From assembly GCA_932294295.1 (NCBI GenBank), contig OW028575.1, positions 43,558,753 to 43,622,752 on the forward strand: a stretch of 64,000 bases of DNA. Direction: 5' to 3'. This stretch comes from Alitta virens (lineage: Eukaryota > Annelida > Polychaeta > Phyllodocida > Nereididae). Each line of letters begins with the position of its first letter. Within the stretch, counting starts at the first letter, position 1. Under the pieces are notes generated by a model that ran no database searches, had not been told where the DNA came from, and saw nothing but the letters and a program-made list of their open reading frames with translations. This document shows, piece after piece, positions 33,701 to 45,456 of this stretch. The translations under genes and the position numbers were made by a program.

Positions 33701-34160
33701 GAATCAGTATGAACTATGCTACAATACAGTTTTAATTTGACGAAATCGGACTAATATTAGGGGAGCAGCAGCCTTTTAAAGAAGCGCTCAGCCCTTCCTG
33801 CATTGATACAGTCAAGGCGCGGACGTCTGCGAGAGCACCACTGTTTGCCTCCGCCAACCTAGCTACCTTCTCAGACGAATATCTCGCTTAATATTTGGTC
33901 TATTTTCAATCCGAAAACACGTATAGAATCAGTATGATTTATACTACAATTCAGTCCTGATTTGACGAAAATCAGATTAATATAAATGGAGCAGCAGCCG
34001 CCGCAAGACAACTGCCTTCTCAGACAAATATCTCGCTTAATATTCGGGTTTTTTTAATCCGAAAATACGTATGGAATCAGTATGAGCTATACTGCCATTG
34101 TCTTTATTTGAGGAAAATCGGACTAATATTAGAGGAGCAGCAGCCTTTTAAAAAGTGTAT
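33678..34160. repeat. Three copies of a repeat of about 105 bp
   Basis: Copies at about 33678-33790, 33903-34003 and 34051-34160 share aatccgaaaac, tggaatcagtatga, aaatcggactaatatta and ggagcagcagcc in that order. The second and third are spaced 148 bp apart, with a shared linker containing atatctcgcttaatatt. A partial fourth copy ends at about 34670. Confidence 0.8.
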
Positions 34161-34870
34161 ACAACCCCCCCCCCCCCTCCCTGCCTACGCTGACGCTAGT
34201 AGCAAAAAGCCAGCGGGTTACCCGTGAAAGCTGCCGGGTTACCCGTAGAACCTCTCAACAAGCCGCCGGGGTGAAATTAGGGCCGGATAATTCGCCGGGT
34301 TCTACGGGCCACCCGCCGGCTTCCACGGGTCACCCGCCGGCTTCCACGGGTCACCCGCCGGCTTCCACGGGTCAACCGCCGGCTTCCACGGGTATTTTTA
34401 TTTATTTTTACACCCGTGAGATTTCTACGGTTGTGTCATGCAAGCATGGCACAACCGGCTACCGGGGCCGGGTTTCGCGGCTTGGCCAAGGGTCCCACGG
34501 GTGCTTGCCGGGTATCCACGGGTATACACGGGTGGCTGTATTGGGGCCGCCGGCTTGGAGCCGGGTAGCGATTTCCGCAACTATTACATAATACTACGGG
34601 TTCACTATGGCAAAACCGGCTCGTGTGACAGTGGCTTTAGAGGAGCAGCAGCATTTTAAAGTATATACACTCCCCCCCCCCCCCCCCCCTCCCTGCCTAC
34701 GCTAACAGCAAAAAGCCGGCGGGTTACTCGTGGAACTTGGCGGATTACTCCTACTACCCGTCGGCTTATTCCTAGGACCCGTAGAACCCGCCTAGTGACC
34801 CGTAGAACCCGCCTAGTGACCCGTAGAACCCGCCTAGTGACCCGTAGAACCCGCCAAGTAACCCGCCGGG
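34133..34870. repeat. Two duplicated flanks enclosing 21-bp minisatellites in opposite orientation
   Basis: A block of about 100 bp at 34133-34235 (poly-C run, ctccctgcctacgct, caaaaagccagcgggttac) is repeated at 34639-34737. Between and after them are two 21-bp arrays: unit cacccgccggcttccacgggt, about 4-5 copies at 34305-34395, and unit gacccgtagaacccgcctagt, about 4 copies at 34788-34860. The second resembles the reverse complement of the first family (gggttctacgggccac). Open frames here are a by-product of the 21-bp period. Confidence 0.85.
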
Positions 34871-35049
34871 AGCACCACTGTATTTTGTATATACAATATA
34901 CTACTTCATATATACAATTTACTTATATCATTTATAATTTTTTTTTTTCTCATGTCCTAAAATGGCTTCCGTACCTTTCAGGTTAGAATATATTATTTTT
35001 ATTATTATTTTATTTATAATTATTAGCTAATGCTATGATGTAGCTAATC

Positions 35050-35215
35050 TATCGTGCACACTAGCAGTTACGCACGACACGACGTCGTCGTGCACACTAG
35101 CAGTTATACGCACGACGTCGTCGTGCAGATTGCACAACGTCGTGTTTATTGGCTACAATATGCACGACGTCGTGTATATAAGCGCTTGTATACACGACGA
35201 CGTTCGTATAGCCAT
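35050..35215. repeat. Cluster of CACGACGTCGTG palindromes
   Basis: The palindromic core ACGACGTCGT or a one-base variant recurs about five times in 160 bp, within two longer direct repeats starting gtgcacactagcagtta (about 35055 and 35091). The right end tatacacgacgacgttcgta is a diverged copy. No gene is seen. Possible protein-binding array or satellite seed. Confidence 0.75.
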
Positions 35216-35259
35216 AGCCTTGTAGTGCAATGGCGAATCTGAGTTCGAAGAAGCCATGC

Positions 35260-35770
35260 AGTGATTGGCTGGTAGTGGTCATGTGACCGCTTTTGGCGCG
35301 AGAGGCACTGAAGGGTTTTCCAGAAATTGCTTGTCATGCAAAAACCCAGCTGTACATGCACAACTGGTTGATATGTTATTTGTTACTCATTGATTTTAAG
35401 ATGTAAATGAAATCATACATGCAAAATTTTCATTTGGGATATATATAATACATATACTATGGCCAAATGCACATCCAACTAATGCTTGGATCATCACTGG
35501 AAATTGACAGGAAACGGCCAATTTGCTGCCTGTGGAGTGTCATGCATGACATAAAATAACTTTTTTCACAAACATGCCGTTGTGATCACCTTATAGCAAG
35601 CTTTAATGCAAAATACTGAAATATCAAAATTCTTTTTGAAGTAAGTGTTTCGTCCAACAGAATATATTATATCATCTTGACTTGGGTTGGTTTCAGGTGG
35701 CAAAATAAAAAAAATCATCTCGACTTTATCTGGTTTCGGTTGAAAAAAAAAGGGGGGGAAAAAGAGTTTT
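35260..35770. other. Spacer, no gene seen
   Basis: No supported exon, no structured repeat beyond short A/T runs. It ends where homology between DUF6589 copies A and B begins (about 35790). Confidence 0.55.
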
Positions 35771-37999
35771 ATAATGGAGCATAGTCTGTTACATTTAATA
35801 AAGTGGGCGAAATATATGGAAGCTGTTCTATGTGCTTTGTGATAAGGACATGGATCAGACTTTAGTATGTACAGTAATAGTTAAAGCAAAGAAGAAAGTT
35901 AGCTGTCCCACTTTATCAAATTGAACAGCCTATAGATGTCCTGTTAGTGGCAATCTTAACTTAGGTTAATACTTGCACAACCATGCATTGTTCCTATGGT
36001 TCTCTCTCCAGACCTGGACTAAGATGGAAATCTGAATTCAAAACATCAATTTTAATAGTTGTCATTAACAAAACACTATAAAAGTTGGCCTTAAAAAATT
36101 AATAGCCACAACTTATACAATGTGAAGGCTAAGACAATTGATACATGTAATAGAAAAGTCCATTTACCTTTTGATCGACAACATTATCCATCAGACAAAG
36201 GGAGACGACTCTTTGCATGGCACTCAATTCAATGTTCCTTGTTTGCATCACAATGGCATACACTGTTGCTAACTTCGTCATAATCTTGTCAATTTTATCT
36301 TGCTCGTTTAAGTTATTCTCAGGAAGCATCATATGCACCAGTAGAAGCACAAGCTTGGGAAATATCAAAAGCATTTCACCTACAATGTCAGAAGTATTGA
36401 AATTCTCCAAGTCTTTCCTTTGTTTTTTTCATGAGCACAGACAGATCACCATGCTTTCGTCTACCCATGAACTTCGCTCTTTTGTTCATGGTTCGAAATA
36501 ATTGATTGAGAATCTCGACTTTCATTCGGGGAATAGAGAGCACAGCGGCTGCCACCAGTTCTGAACTTGTTGTATAATTAACAACTGCCTTTAGCTTGCT
36601 ACTTTCAGACTTCATGAGTGGACCATTTGTTTTTAACCTATAATTCAATATTTCTTGGCCAGTCTCACTGCCTGTGTTGTTTCTTTGTCTTCTTCTTTGG
36701 TTTCCTTTTCTTTAAGGTGACTGTCTGGCATTTCACATACATATGATCCACAGCGCGTATGTTCCTGGCAGGAATCCTGGTCACCTCTGGTTGACATATT
36801 CCAGTTTGAAGAAACTGCAAAAAGAAATGTTTTTTAATGCAAACACCAAAACACTAACTTATTTCATAATATTATTTATAAGTATAGAATGGCACGCGGG
36901 ATGTGCAATTTGGCGGCATGGTTGAAGTGACGACGTCATAATTATTAGCATTACTAAAGCATACCTTACAGTAGCTGTCCTGTATCATAGGAACATTCGC
37001 ACCATCACTGATTGAGTATTGATGATCTGAAATGGTGTCGGCTACTTGACTAGACTAAACAGGATCGTGCTTGTCTGAAAATATATATAAGCTATATATG
37101 CGGAAATGTAGAATGGAAAGTGAATGATGTCATACATTCATGCATGGATTAGGTGAGCATGAACACTGAACTATTAGTGAGAGAGATAGGTGAAGGGTTC
37201 TGCAAATTGTAATACAAGCATGAAACTTGGCACAATTGTTGATATACACTGTATGTATATTGAACATTTTTGGATATGGAGCCATTCAATAATGGGGGTG
37301 TCTTGGGAACGGCAGCCATACTGGAAAATGGCAGCCATCGAACATACAGTTTAAACAGTTTAATATATTGAATTTCTAATTTTCATTAGATGTTAACCTT
37401 CAAATCAGCTATAAAAGAAGAAAAAACACATTTTTAATTGATGTTAATGGATCATGGTATCATAATCCAATAAAATCTTTTAATAAAAGCCTTTTTTTTC
37501 AAATTATTAACACAACGACTATTGTTACTGCTGTCAAAGTAATACATCCACTGGAACTGACTGCACATGTGGCACACACAATTAGGGTACCACATTACAC
37601 TGAGTTTTCCATAGATCTTAACACTATCATATATAAAACATCATTAGACTAACATATACATCATTTGATATACTATACTACAAGTATCCGACGAATTGCA
37701 CAGCAAACTAGTCAAACGTACAAGCAAAGATGATTCAATTTAATATTATGATGAATTAAGCAGGTTTTAGAAGTCTATAGAGTATATATTGGGCAGTGAG
37801 GATCTCTTAAAATGCTATTAAAGGTTCTTAATCGTTCAGTCTAACTATCAGTGAGCAGAAATGTAAAAATTTATAATAAACTTATACTAAAACTGGTGAA
37901 ACAGACTTGATTCCAATAAAGTCTTCTAAAATACAACTAAAATCAAATACACTCCATTGTTTATAACTTAGGATTAACCTGTTCCAGCACAGGCACATA

Positions 38000-39720
38000 A
38001 TGCTGTGCATTTTAGTGCTGCTTTGCGACATTTACAGGCCCTTTGACATCCTTTCTTGCAGCAGTTCCCTGCAGGAAGAACTAGCTTCAGGCAAATTGGT
38101 CCACTTGGGTGTCCAAATGTCCCCATTATCTCTTGACTATCCCCAATCTGATGGTTCTGGAAGATTCATGACAGTAATCAGTGTTTGTCTCCAGCAAAAT
38201 GCTCCTTGGTATGTGGTAACGTCATCAAATGTGAACCAAACATCCCAGGCAGTTTTCTTACCGATGCCACAAAATCCTGAAGTGTATCCGAACCCGTAAA
38301 GGCATGAAACATCGGCAAACTGTGTGGACTGGGATATACCTCAGCTTCTGTCCAACTCCAAATGTAATCCAAAGTTCATCTAGCCCTGTTGTGTGGAAAA
38401 CGTGGACTGCAAGCACAACAACATCAGTGTCAACTCTGATAGAGACTGTTTTGCATCCTTTCTTACTGGCATCAGCTGTGTGAATCATCATCTTTGTATC
38501 AGATTCTTCAAGGTTACAAGGATGAAGTCCGCCTGAATCCACATTCTTGGACAGGACATTCTCGCCATAAGTTGTTAAAAGGACTTGTCTGTTGCAATTT
38601 TGTCAATCTGGCTTGCAAGGAAACGGAAGAGTTCAACTTTGTTCTCACTGACACGTAGAAACTTGTACATGTTATTAAGATCTGCAAGTTTATATACAGT
38701 GGAATGACCTTCATTATGCCTTGCATCTTCAATGTAGGCTAACAGTTCAGCAAGAGTTCAGACTGATTTTTTCTTGATCATCGACATTTTCGTTTCTTTC
38801 TACAGAAGTAGCTTTATTGTACAGTGAGGCCAGACAAGCAGCATGGTATTTCGCTTCTAGTGCCACCAAATCTCCGGCACTGAGCTTTTCCAGAAGTTTA
38901 TCATCCTGCAAAATAACAGCGCAATGTCTGACTCTCTCATCAAGCTGGAAAGTTGATGCCTCCGTTTTCTGTCTTTGCTGTTAGCCGGCTGATCACAGAA
39001 GAAGCACAGGTTAGCATCTTCAAGGTACAAGGTTTTATCGTGCCCGGCCCTCTGCCTGGTATACTTAGGCTGTGTTGAACTTGCATCGTAATCAGCATTT
39101 TGTCTCTTCAATCTTTTTGTTTATGTCCTTTTGAGAACAGTGTTGCTAAATTTCAGTCTACAGATCTTGTGCCATCTTGCCTTCCTTGCCCTTAATGTTT
39201 CCTGGATGCCATTGCCCTCGAAGGACCTGGGCCTCCACGCGGCGAGGATGGAAACACTTGGGGTGAAGTCCTCTATCCCCAGTGGCTAAAACAGGACAGT
39301 GCGCATTGCACAAGCTGCTCCAGCTATCCAACGCAGACACTTATTGATTTTGTGCATGCTTCTGGTTTCTACTACCAACTATGGATGATCAATCTTACCC
39401 TAGAGAGCCTCTACATAGCCCACTCAGGTGCTGATGAGGCGTTAAACAATAACTCTACCTACCTACTCTACTCCTGGATGCCATTTCCTTCATCAAGTCT
39501 GCCAACATCTATTTGAGTAGGGAGATCATTGCATTCTAAGAACTGTTCAAGATTTTTTGCAAAAGAATCATATCCTATACCAGCATCTTTCCTTTTACTT
39601 TCTGCAGGACATTGCAAGCGTGCTTCTTTGTCTGCTTGTCAAATGAAACACTTTTCCCAGTCTGTACTTTTTTGTTGGGAGACATCTTGTGAAGCTCCGT
39701 TGGGATTAAAAAAATTGAAT
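38000..39720 (-). pseudogene. Orphan transposon protein: Cys/His N-terminus, TDVVVLA core, Cys-rich C-terminus
   Basis: The minus strand reads, in order: a segment with DWEKCFI, LQCPAESKRKDAGIGYDSFA, DLPTQIDVGRLDEGNGIQ; then (after the insertion) ARWHKICRLKFSN; LCFFCDQPA; SLQARLTKLQ; ESDTKMMIHTADASKKGCK; VDTDVVVLAV; DELWITFGVGQKLRYIPVH; LPMFHAFTGSDT; and a Cys-rich tail with CCKKGCQRACKCR. I know this architecture as a repeated, unnamed family of marine invertebrates. The paired acidic motifs (ESDT, DTDVV, GSDT) suggest a metal-dependent PIN/nuclease-like fold, which would suit a transposase; that is inference. At least five frameshifts or stops, including TGA for a conserved Cys and TAA after LKRT. 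Confidence 0.65.
39201..39491 (+). mobile_element. 5'-truncated LINE insertion with 19-bp target duplication
   Basis: Body 39220-39472 is flanked by cctggatgccattgccctc (39201-39219) and cctggatgccatttccttc (39473-39491), 17 of 19 identical. The body ends in a (CTAC)n-type tail after gctgatgaggcgttaaacaa. It splits the orphan transposon gene at the codons for EGNGIQ, which are duplicated on both sides. Confidence 0.85.
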
Positions 39721-40959
39721 GTTTTTTCCATTATGCTAGTTCTAAGTAGTTCAGCCTGCAGACATCACAAATGTGTACACCACCACCATTACTATTACTA
39801 CGACTAATATTCATGCACCATCACCGACGACCTGAAAAGGAAGAGCAACTAAAGCTAAGCAAGCAACAGCAACATTAGTCAAAACTGTGTTAATGTTTTT
39901 GTTGGCACTACTGCTACCATCAACCTAAAAAGAAGTAAAGAAAAAAAAGAACAATTGAACAGCAAGGTTGTCATGATGAGATGATGTTCCAATCATCTTT
40001 TCACTACTATTCTACCTGGAAGTAAGACTTGCAGCCAGAAGCAACACAAATGCTACACAAAAATACACAAGGTTTTATGAGGAAAAATGTTTATCAAATC
40101 ACTATTATTGCACAAATGCACATATATACCATAAAATCCTATCAAACATTACATGAATACACAAATCTGAACCATTTTCCCATAATAAATTATAGTTTGG
40201 AACACAACTTTTGACTTTGTATTGTGAATTTTGATTGACTTTGTTGCGCGAAAAATTACAAAATTGTCTGTAATTCAAGATGGCCGCCATCGTGATTGTG
40301 CGGCTTTTTACAAATGGCTCCATATCTGAAATAACTCAGTATATATAGGTCTTAAACTGTGCCAAGTCTCATGCTTGTATGACAATTTGCAGAATCCTAT
40401 ATATATACGGTCACCTATCTCCATCTCTCACTATATATATATAACTTACTGAATCTTGCTGTAGATCTGGTAATAACTGCGGTTCTTCATCAAGGCCATC
40501 ATCCCAGTCACGTAGAATTTGTGCACTTAAATCATCTGGTTCTATGCTGCTAACACTCGACAAACTTGGCATGGGTGTCTGTTGCAGAGTACACAAACAT
40601 ATTTATATCAGAGTCCACCCAATACTGTTATAAACAAGCGACCCAGTTAATTGTAATATCCCTATCATACCTTGTCCAATACTGTATGTTGCTTGGATGC
40701 AGCAGCTGATTTTGAATTAACTGACGATGTCAAAGGAGTGGATTCATGTGGCTCTCGTCTCTGTCTGCCGTTCTCCTTACTGTAATTACATGGCTTGATT
40801 GGACTCTCCAACTGAAACAGATATAACTATGTATCAAAGACTTCCAAGAATTGAAAAAAAGCATGTATTCATAATATAAAAAATAATGCCACAGGTATTC
40901 TGACACCTCCAGGGGCAGAGCTAATTATTATTCAACAATGACACCCCTACAACTTTGTC

Positions 40960-41640
40960 TTTACCGGACATAGTGTCACATGCCTGCAGTGATACAAAAC
41001 TGAAAGCTCTTTGGGTCTCTGTGTGAGGAGTCCATCCCTGAGCACTGCAGAGACTTCATGTTTAGTGAGATATGCAAAACTTACATAATCACACGAATCA
41101 AAGGATTTACCAGACAAGTAATGGAAAGATATCGTAAACTCAAGAGGGTGAAAAAAACTCTCTTCGAGCTACTTTGCAACAAGAATCGAGCCCAGTGTAA
41201 AGTCCATGAAGTCTGTAAACTTCTTGAACTCTAACTGTCCAGTCTCAGTAAGATTTTTCACGCCTTCCTTAATTATACTGTGAAAAAATATTTGAATATA
41301 TATTTCCGTATGAAATTTGAAGTTTTATTTTTTTTCTTGACACATAATTCATACAATTTTACACTGATAAAATACATTCACTTTAGTTAAGTATATTATG
41401 ATATCTTGTATAAAATACAAACACAAGACCTTGCTTTGCAGAGTAAGGGTGGCTTTTTATTCCAGTGTAATATGAACAGTGATGTGTACACAATAGATTC
41501 AAATCTACAACTGCCATATTTTGGATCTAGAATACATGACATGCCTTAGGTTTTTAGGCAAAAATTTAGGGTGAATTAAAGAGAAAACAATTACACTTCA
41601 AATTAATAAAATTTTGGCAATTTTTACATTCCTAGTTTAT
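40960..41640. other. Unassigned stretch
   Basis: A minus-strand frame at about 41265-40960 reads GVKNLTETGQLEFKKFTDF, SILVAK, then after a stop SFHYLSGKSFDSCDYV and AVLRDGLLTQRPKELSVLYH. It looks like decayed coding sequence, perhaps an upstream part of the P-element-like gene, but I recognise no domain. 41280-41640 shows nothing. Confidence 0.35.
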
Positions 41641-41915
41641 CTGGATAGATGTACATTTTGCAACTGTTTAAGTCTATTTGTTGGTTTGAAAGTTCCGAGA
41701 CGATCCCTTATTTGGACTGTGGTGGACACAGTTTGTGGATCCCTTCTTGTACTGTTAAGGACATGGCTTGTGAAACGCTTTTATGCGTTTTGGCGAGGTT
41801 TGATGATGGCGAGGTTTTTGATAGTGGTGATTGATGATAGCAGACACGGCCCCAGAATTGACGTTCAGCGCTGGTTGGTTTGGTGATGTAACTGGTGGGT
41901 GATCACGGATGATCC

Positions 41916-42640
41916 TTAGTGATCACGGACACGGCTTACGATGTAAAGGTCAGCGTTGGGTGTTTGGTGATACGGATGAAAAGTGTGATGGTTGATGATC
42001 ACAGACACGGCTACTTGCTTGGCTGCTGTTATCATGTTCTGGAAGTCTGCAAAGATTTTGTTGGGAGGCTTCTTAGGAGTGGTGTCGTTCGTTCTGGCCA
42101 CAGATGGTGTCGTATCTCTTCTGAGGGTTGATGTTCTTGATCTTTTGCTTGATGACATTCAGCGTAGCACCTCCAGTGGAGTCTATGGTGACGGTGTCAG
42201 CTGTAGTGGTCACATCACGGATAAGGGAATCCCCGATGATGAGGGTTTCTTCTGATGTAACTTCATCAAGTTCATCTTCGTCATCGCTGGTGTCTTCATC
42301 AGACTCTGAAAAGTTTAGTATCAAGCGCAGAAAATTTTGACTCAATAATTTGCAATGAGTTACGAGTTTTTTGCTGTTGAATGTTAATTTGAGAAAGGCA
42401 AGCATTCTGTGATATTAATACATCAAGTTTAGCTTTTAAGTTGGCCACTTGAGCAGGTAATAATCTACAATGCAGACAGGGCCAACTGCCTTCCACCTCT
42501 GAGGTAAACTCAACACACTGTATATGTAATGTATGATAACACAGAGAATAGGTTACATAACTTGTGCCTCTAGTTGTTCGTTTCCCTTCAAGATCACATT
42601 CGACAATGCAGACCTTGTCCCGTTCTGTGTTCTTCAGCTA
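41916..42640 (-). pseudogene. LINE ORF1-like: PHD finger, coiled coil, SGNH esterase
   Basis: Minus strand, in order: a PHD-like finger (CYHTLHIQCVEF, WPCLHCRLLPAQ), a helix/coiled-coil stretch (LKAKLDVLISQNACLSQINI), an acidic linker (SESDEDTSDDEDELDE), SGNH block I (LIIGDSLIRDV) and block III (RTNDTTP, normally GTND). This order is known from ORF1 proteins of CR1/L2-group LINEs. Two frameshifts (about 42400, 42085) break it. It is a fragment; no RT follows to the left. Confidence 0.65.
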
Positions 42641-43179
42641 GTACGTTACAATCACTACCTTGGCCTTTTCACCTTTGGCAGTTTTTCATCATTGACTTCT
42701 TTTGTCGTTTTGGTTGTCTCAGAGGTGATGTTTCCTCTTGGTCTGATGGCTTGCAGCCACTGCCCTCGCAGATGCATTCCGCATTCTTGTTTGCTGAAAT
42801 TCAATTATCCAATCATAAGTTAACTAGCATAAGTAATAGTACATACACATGTATGTGCATCACTGCATCAAATTGAATATACAATGTAGTTGTATTGATA
42901 CTCTCTTCAGAGACCAGGGTAACAGTAAACAGTTAGTGGAGGGTGCTGTTAGAAAACAATAGATGGTGTTTAATGAAGTTGCGGCCTTGTAAATGTATTT
43001 CTACATGTCAAGATGTGTTTGTTCATCTGCGGCTGCAGGGCATTTCAATACACTGGTCACACGTCAGTGTAACATTATTCCTAAAAATTGGAGCATTCCA
43101 TGATCTGACACATCTGAGGAATTCTTTGTAATAACCCCATATGATCCTTACTTGATGTTTAACAATGAATGCAAAATAC

Positions 43180-44235
43180 TTACCCAAAGCTGTGCAAGGT
43201 CATATTATCAGCTCGATGACCGATGGCCCTGTGCTTGCCGTAAGCTTCTTCGATGGGGTCCTGGCAGAATCTGTTAGTGAGGATGTACTGAACCCCTTCT
43301 CCAAGCAGGAAGGGAACAATCTCACACATGGAGTGCACTTAAAATGAAATTAAAATATAACGATCACCACAGGAATGACCACATTTCACTTTTGAGAACT
43401 TCTCTGTATGAGGAGGCACACTTATCTTCCAGTATGATAAATGGGGCCTTAGTATATGTCATGCAGGTTTATTATGCAGACATGCATAGAAATGCATAGA
43501 AATGCTCTTGAAGAGGGCTTATCACAAATACTATAGTTGCTACATGCATTTAGATTAATATTCACCTGTCATTACCAGACCTTTAAAGGTTTGGTCGCTG
43601 ATGAATGTCTTCTTTTTGTCGATAGCTTTCCCAGGCCAGGCCTCCATTTGCTCTCTCCAGTCAACAAAGTAATGTAGAAATTCTTCCTTTAGCCACTGTC
43701 AAAAATACATAGAAATTTCTGTAGTTGGCCAAAATTTAGCATCATTAATTGACATGTTTTAAACTTAGTTCTTGAGCAAACCTGAAGGCGTTCATCTTGA
43801 GGAGATGTGTACAGTTTCAAGAATGGCTTCCTCTTTTGGCCAGCTTCAGCAATATGCCTTACATTCAAGCAGTCAAACCATTTGTCAACCAACAGCAAGT
43901 CGAGAAGTTTCCTGGACACTTTCATCACCATAAGCAGACAGAACTTTGGAAACTGACTCACTCATGACCTACCATATTAAAATAAGAATTCTAATCAGTG
44001 AATTTCAAAACCATTGTTGAATCGTGAATGTGACATTGTTGAACCGAATATCATTTACAATAAAAATTTGATTGGAATCCTACCTGTGCTGCAAGCTTCA
44101 CTTTCATTGTGCTCTTTGGTGTTAGATTCACATGATCATATGTTAGCCTAGTCTTGTAGAGCTCTCCTTCAATGTCCCTTTCCCACATGGTTTTGATGTG
44201 ACTCCATAGGAGGAAAGAACCGTTAACCTGCACCC
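43180..44235 (-). pseudogene. P-element/THAP9-like transposase fragment
   Basis: Exon-like minus-strand blocks with plausible splice borders: 44233-44094 (SFLLWSHIKTMWERDIEGEL, LTPKSTMKVKLAAQ), 43965-43793 (VSKVLSAYGDESVQET, shift, DKWFDCLNVRHIAEAGQKRK), about 43692-43571 (WLKEEFLHYFVDW, KKKTFISDQTFKGLVMTG), about 43342-43182 (CEIVPFLLGEGVQYILTNRF, CQDPIEEAYGKHRAIGHR). TPxxxMKVKLAAQ and YILTNRFCQDPIEExxGxHR fit the central and C-terminal parts of P-element-like transposases. One internal frameshift at about 43910. The THAP finger is not seen. Confidence 0.55.
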
Positions 44236-44239
44236 AAAA

Positions 44240-44975
44240 AGTGACATTTAGACACGTGATTTATTTTAACGCTACAATATGAGTGACAAGTATAAGCATA
44301 AAAAAGCAGCATTATATAGTGCCGGGACATATTAACCATTGTACAGTTGTTAAATTGTAAATTACAAACAGTACTCTAATGCTTGTGATTTATTTGTGAA
44401 ATAAACATTTATCATGTAATACACATATTTTTTTTAAGTCTACTTAGTACAGGCTTTATAATGTATTCAATACATGACTAGTATTGACCACCTGACTGTG
44501 TCAGCACCCTTTGGCTATCAAGAAATCATGCCAAGATCTATAAACAAGGTAATAAGTAAAAAGAAAAATATTACAAAATGACTAACATATCAATGTAAAG
44601 ACCAAAAGAGAGACCTTTACCACAGATATTACAGTGACTTAGAAAATGACTTAGTTGAGCACAAGCAATAAATTTGATCCTCACCACTTATGGTGATCCA
44701 GGGCATTCCATAGATATAACAACTTTAACAAATGATCAAATCATTATCAACCAGCTTTAAAAAAATTCTAACTACAGATCTAACATTATAACATAAATGT
44801 CAAAACCTATCACCATTTCACAAAAATTTTAATGCACAATTGGTTAGCATTTTGAGATTACTTTTACCACACTTTCAAATTGTAATACTTGCACCATAAT
44901 TGTAATACTGTTCACTACAGTAAATAAAACAAGCAACTATGTCATATAAACAGATAAATAGCACGTTTGTGAAAT
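44240..44975. other. AT-rich spacer, no gene seen
   Basis: Stops in all frames, no splice-supported exon and no repeat I can pair with another part of the window. Confidence 0.6.
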
Positions 44976-45456
44976 AATTAATTTGCTAGGCTAGTATAGT
45001 GTACTGTGGCTCTTCTGTTAACCCACTGCAAATATTTATCATACTGTAGATGGCCCAACATGGAGCAAATGACATTCTTGAAATGAGCATGAGACCTGCC
45101 ACTTTTTTCTGTGAAGGGATCAAGGGAATGAAGATCAGATAGATCAGATGCCAGGCCGAGTTCATCTGCTTCGGCCGAGGGCCTTCGGAGTTTTCTACTT
45201 CTTTTCTTGCTGTGTGTTGCATTGTCATAAGCGTATACAAGAGCATTCAGGCTCGCTAAAGCACCAGTTTTATTTTCAATGTTTTTCTCTGTTTTGTTAC
45301 TGTACATATGCTTTATATGTTTCTTGTAGGCATTCACACACCATTCCATGGCTAAGTCACAAGGAACAAAGCCATCAATTTTACCATTGGTGTTCACAAA
45401 CAAGGAATAAAACATCGAACATGCTTCTTCTTCTGACAGCTTACTCAATTGCAAGA

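Larger units (their letters stand above)
37175..40433 (-). mobile_element. 3.26-kb DNA transposon with long inverted ends, carrying an orphan multi-copy protein
   Basis: The ends TAGTGAGAGA...GATAGGTGA are inverted repeats that stay alignable for about 160 bp, including tctgcaaattgt, atacaagcatga, acttggcaca and gatatggagccatt. Flanking TAT (37172-37174, 40434-40436) fits a 2-3-bp target duplication. Copy B of the host repeat shows the uninterrupted site (gaactatatataacttact, 57515-57533), which confirms the limits. The interior holds one broken minus-strand gene (38000-39720). A later retro-insertion lies at 39220-39472. Superfamily not recognised. Confidence 0.8.
36129..40830 (-). pseudogene. 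DUF6589-like gene, copy A (N-terminal exons, interrupted)
   Basis: Minus-strand exon blocks: about 40813-40672 (starts LESPIKPCNYSKENG), about 40583-40447 (TPMPSLSSVSSIEPDD to a donor at 40449), about 37070-36967, about 36815-36170. The last contains MGRRKHGDLSVLMKK, then GEMLLIFPKLV and MQTRNIELSAMQRVVSLCLMD, which resembles the stretch before the DUF6589 core in copy C. A 2-base deletion breaks the 37.0-kb exon relative to copy B. A 3.26-kb transposon (37175-40433) sits in an intron. No C-terminal half follows to the left. Function of the family is unknown; it is repeated in many invertebrate genomes and may be mobile. Confidence 0.6.

Noticed and set aside
34271..34591. Plus-strand frame with repeated STGHPPA units
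   Set aside because: It is the translation of a 21-bp minisatellite; the period keeps any frame open and there is no splice or start support.
34300..34870. Possible CRISPR-like array
   Set aside because: Repeats are head-to-tail with no unique spacers, and the genome is animal.
42128..42340. Plus-strand Ser-rich frame
   Set aside because: Antisense of the acidic linker in the LINE ORF1-like fragment.
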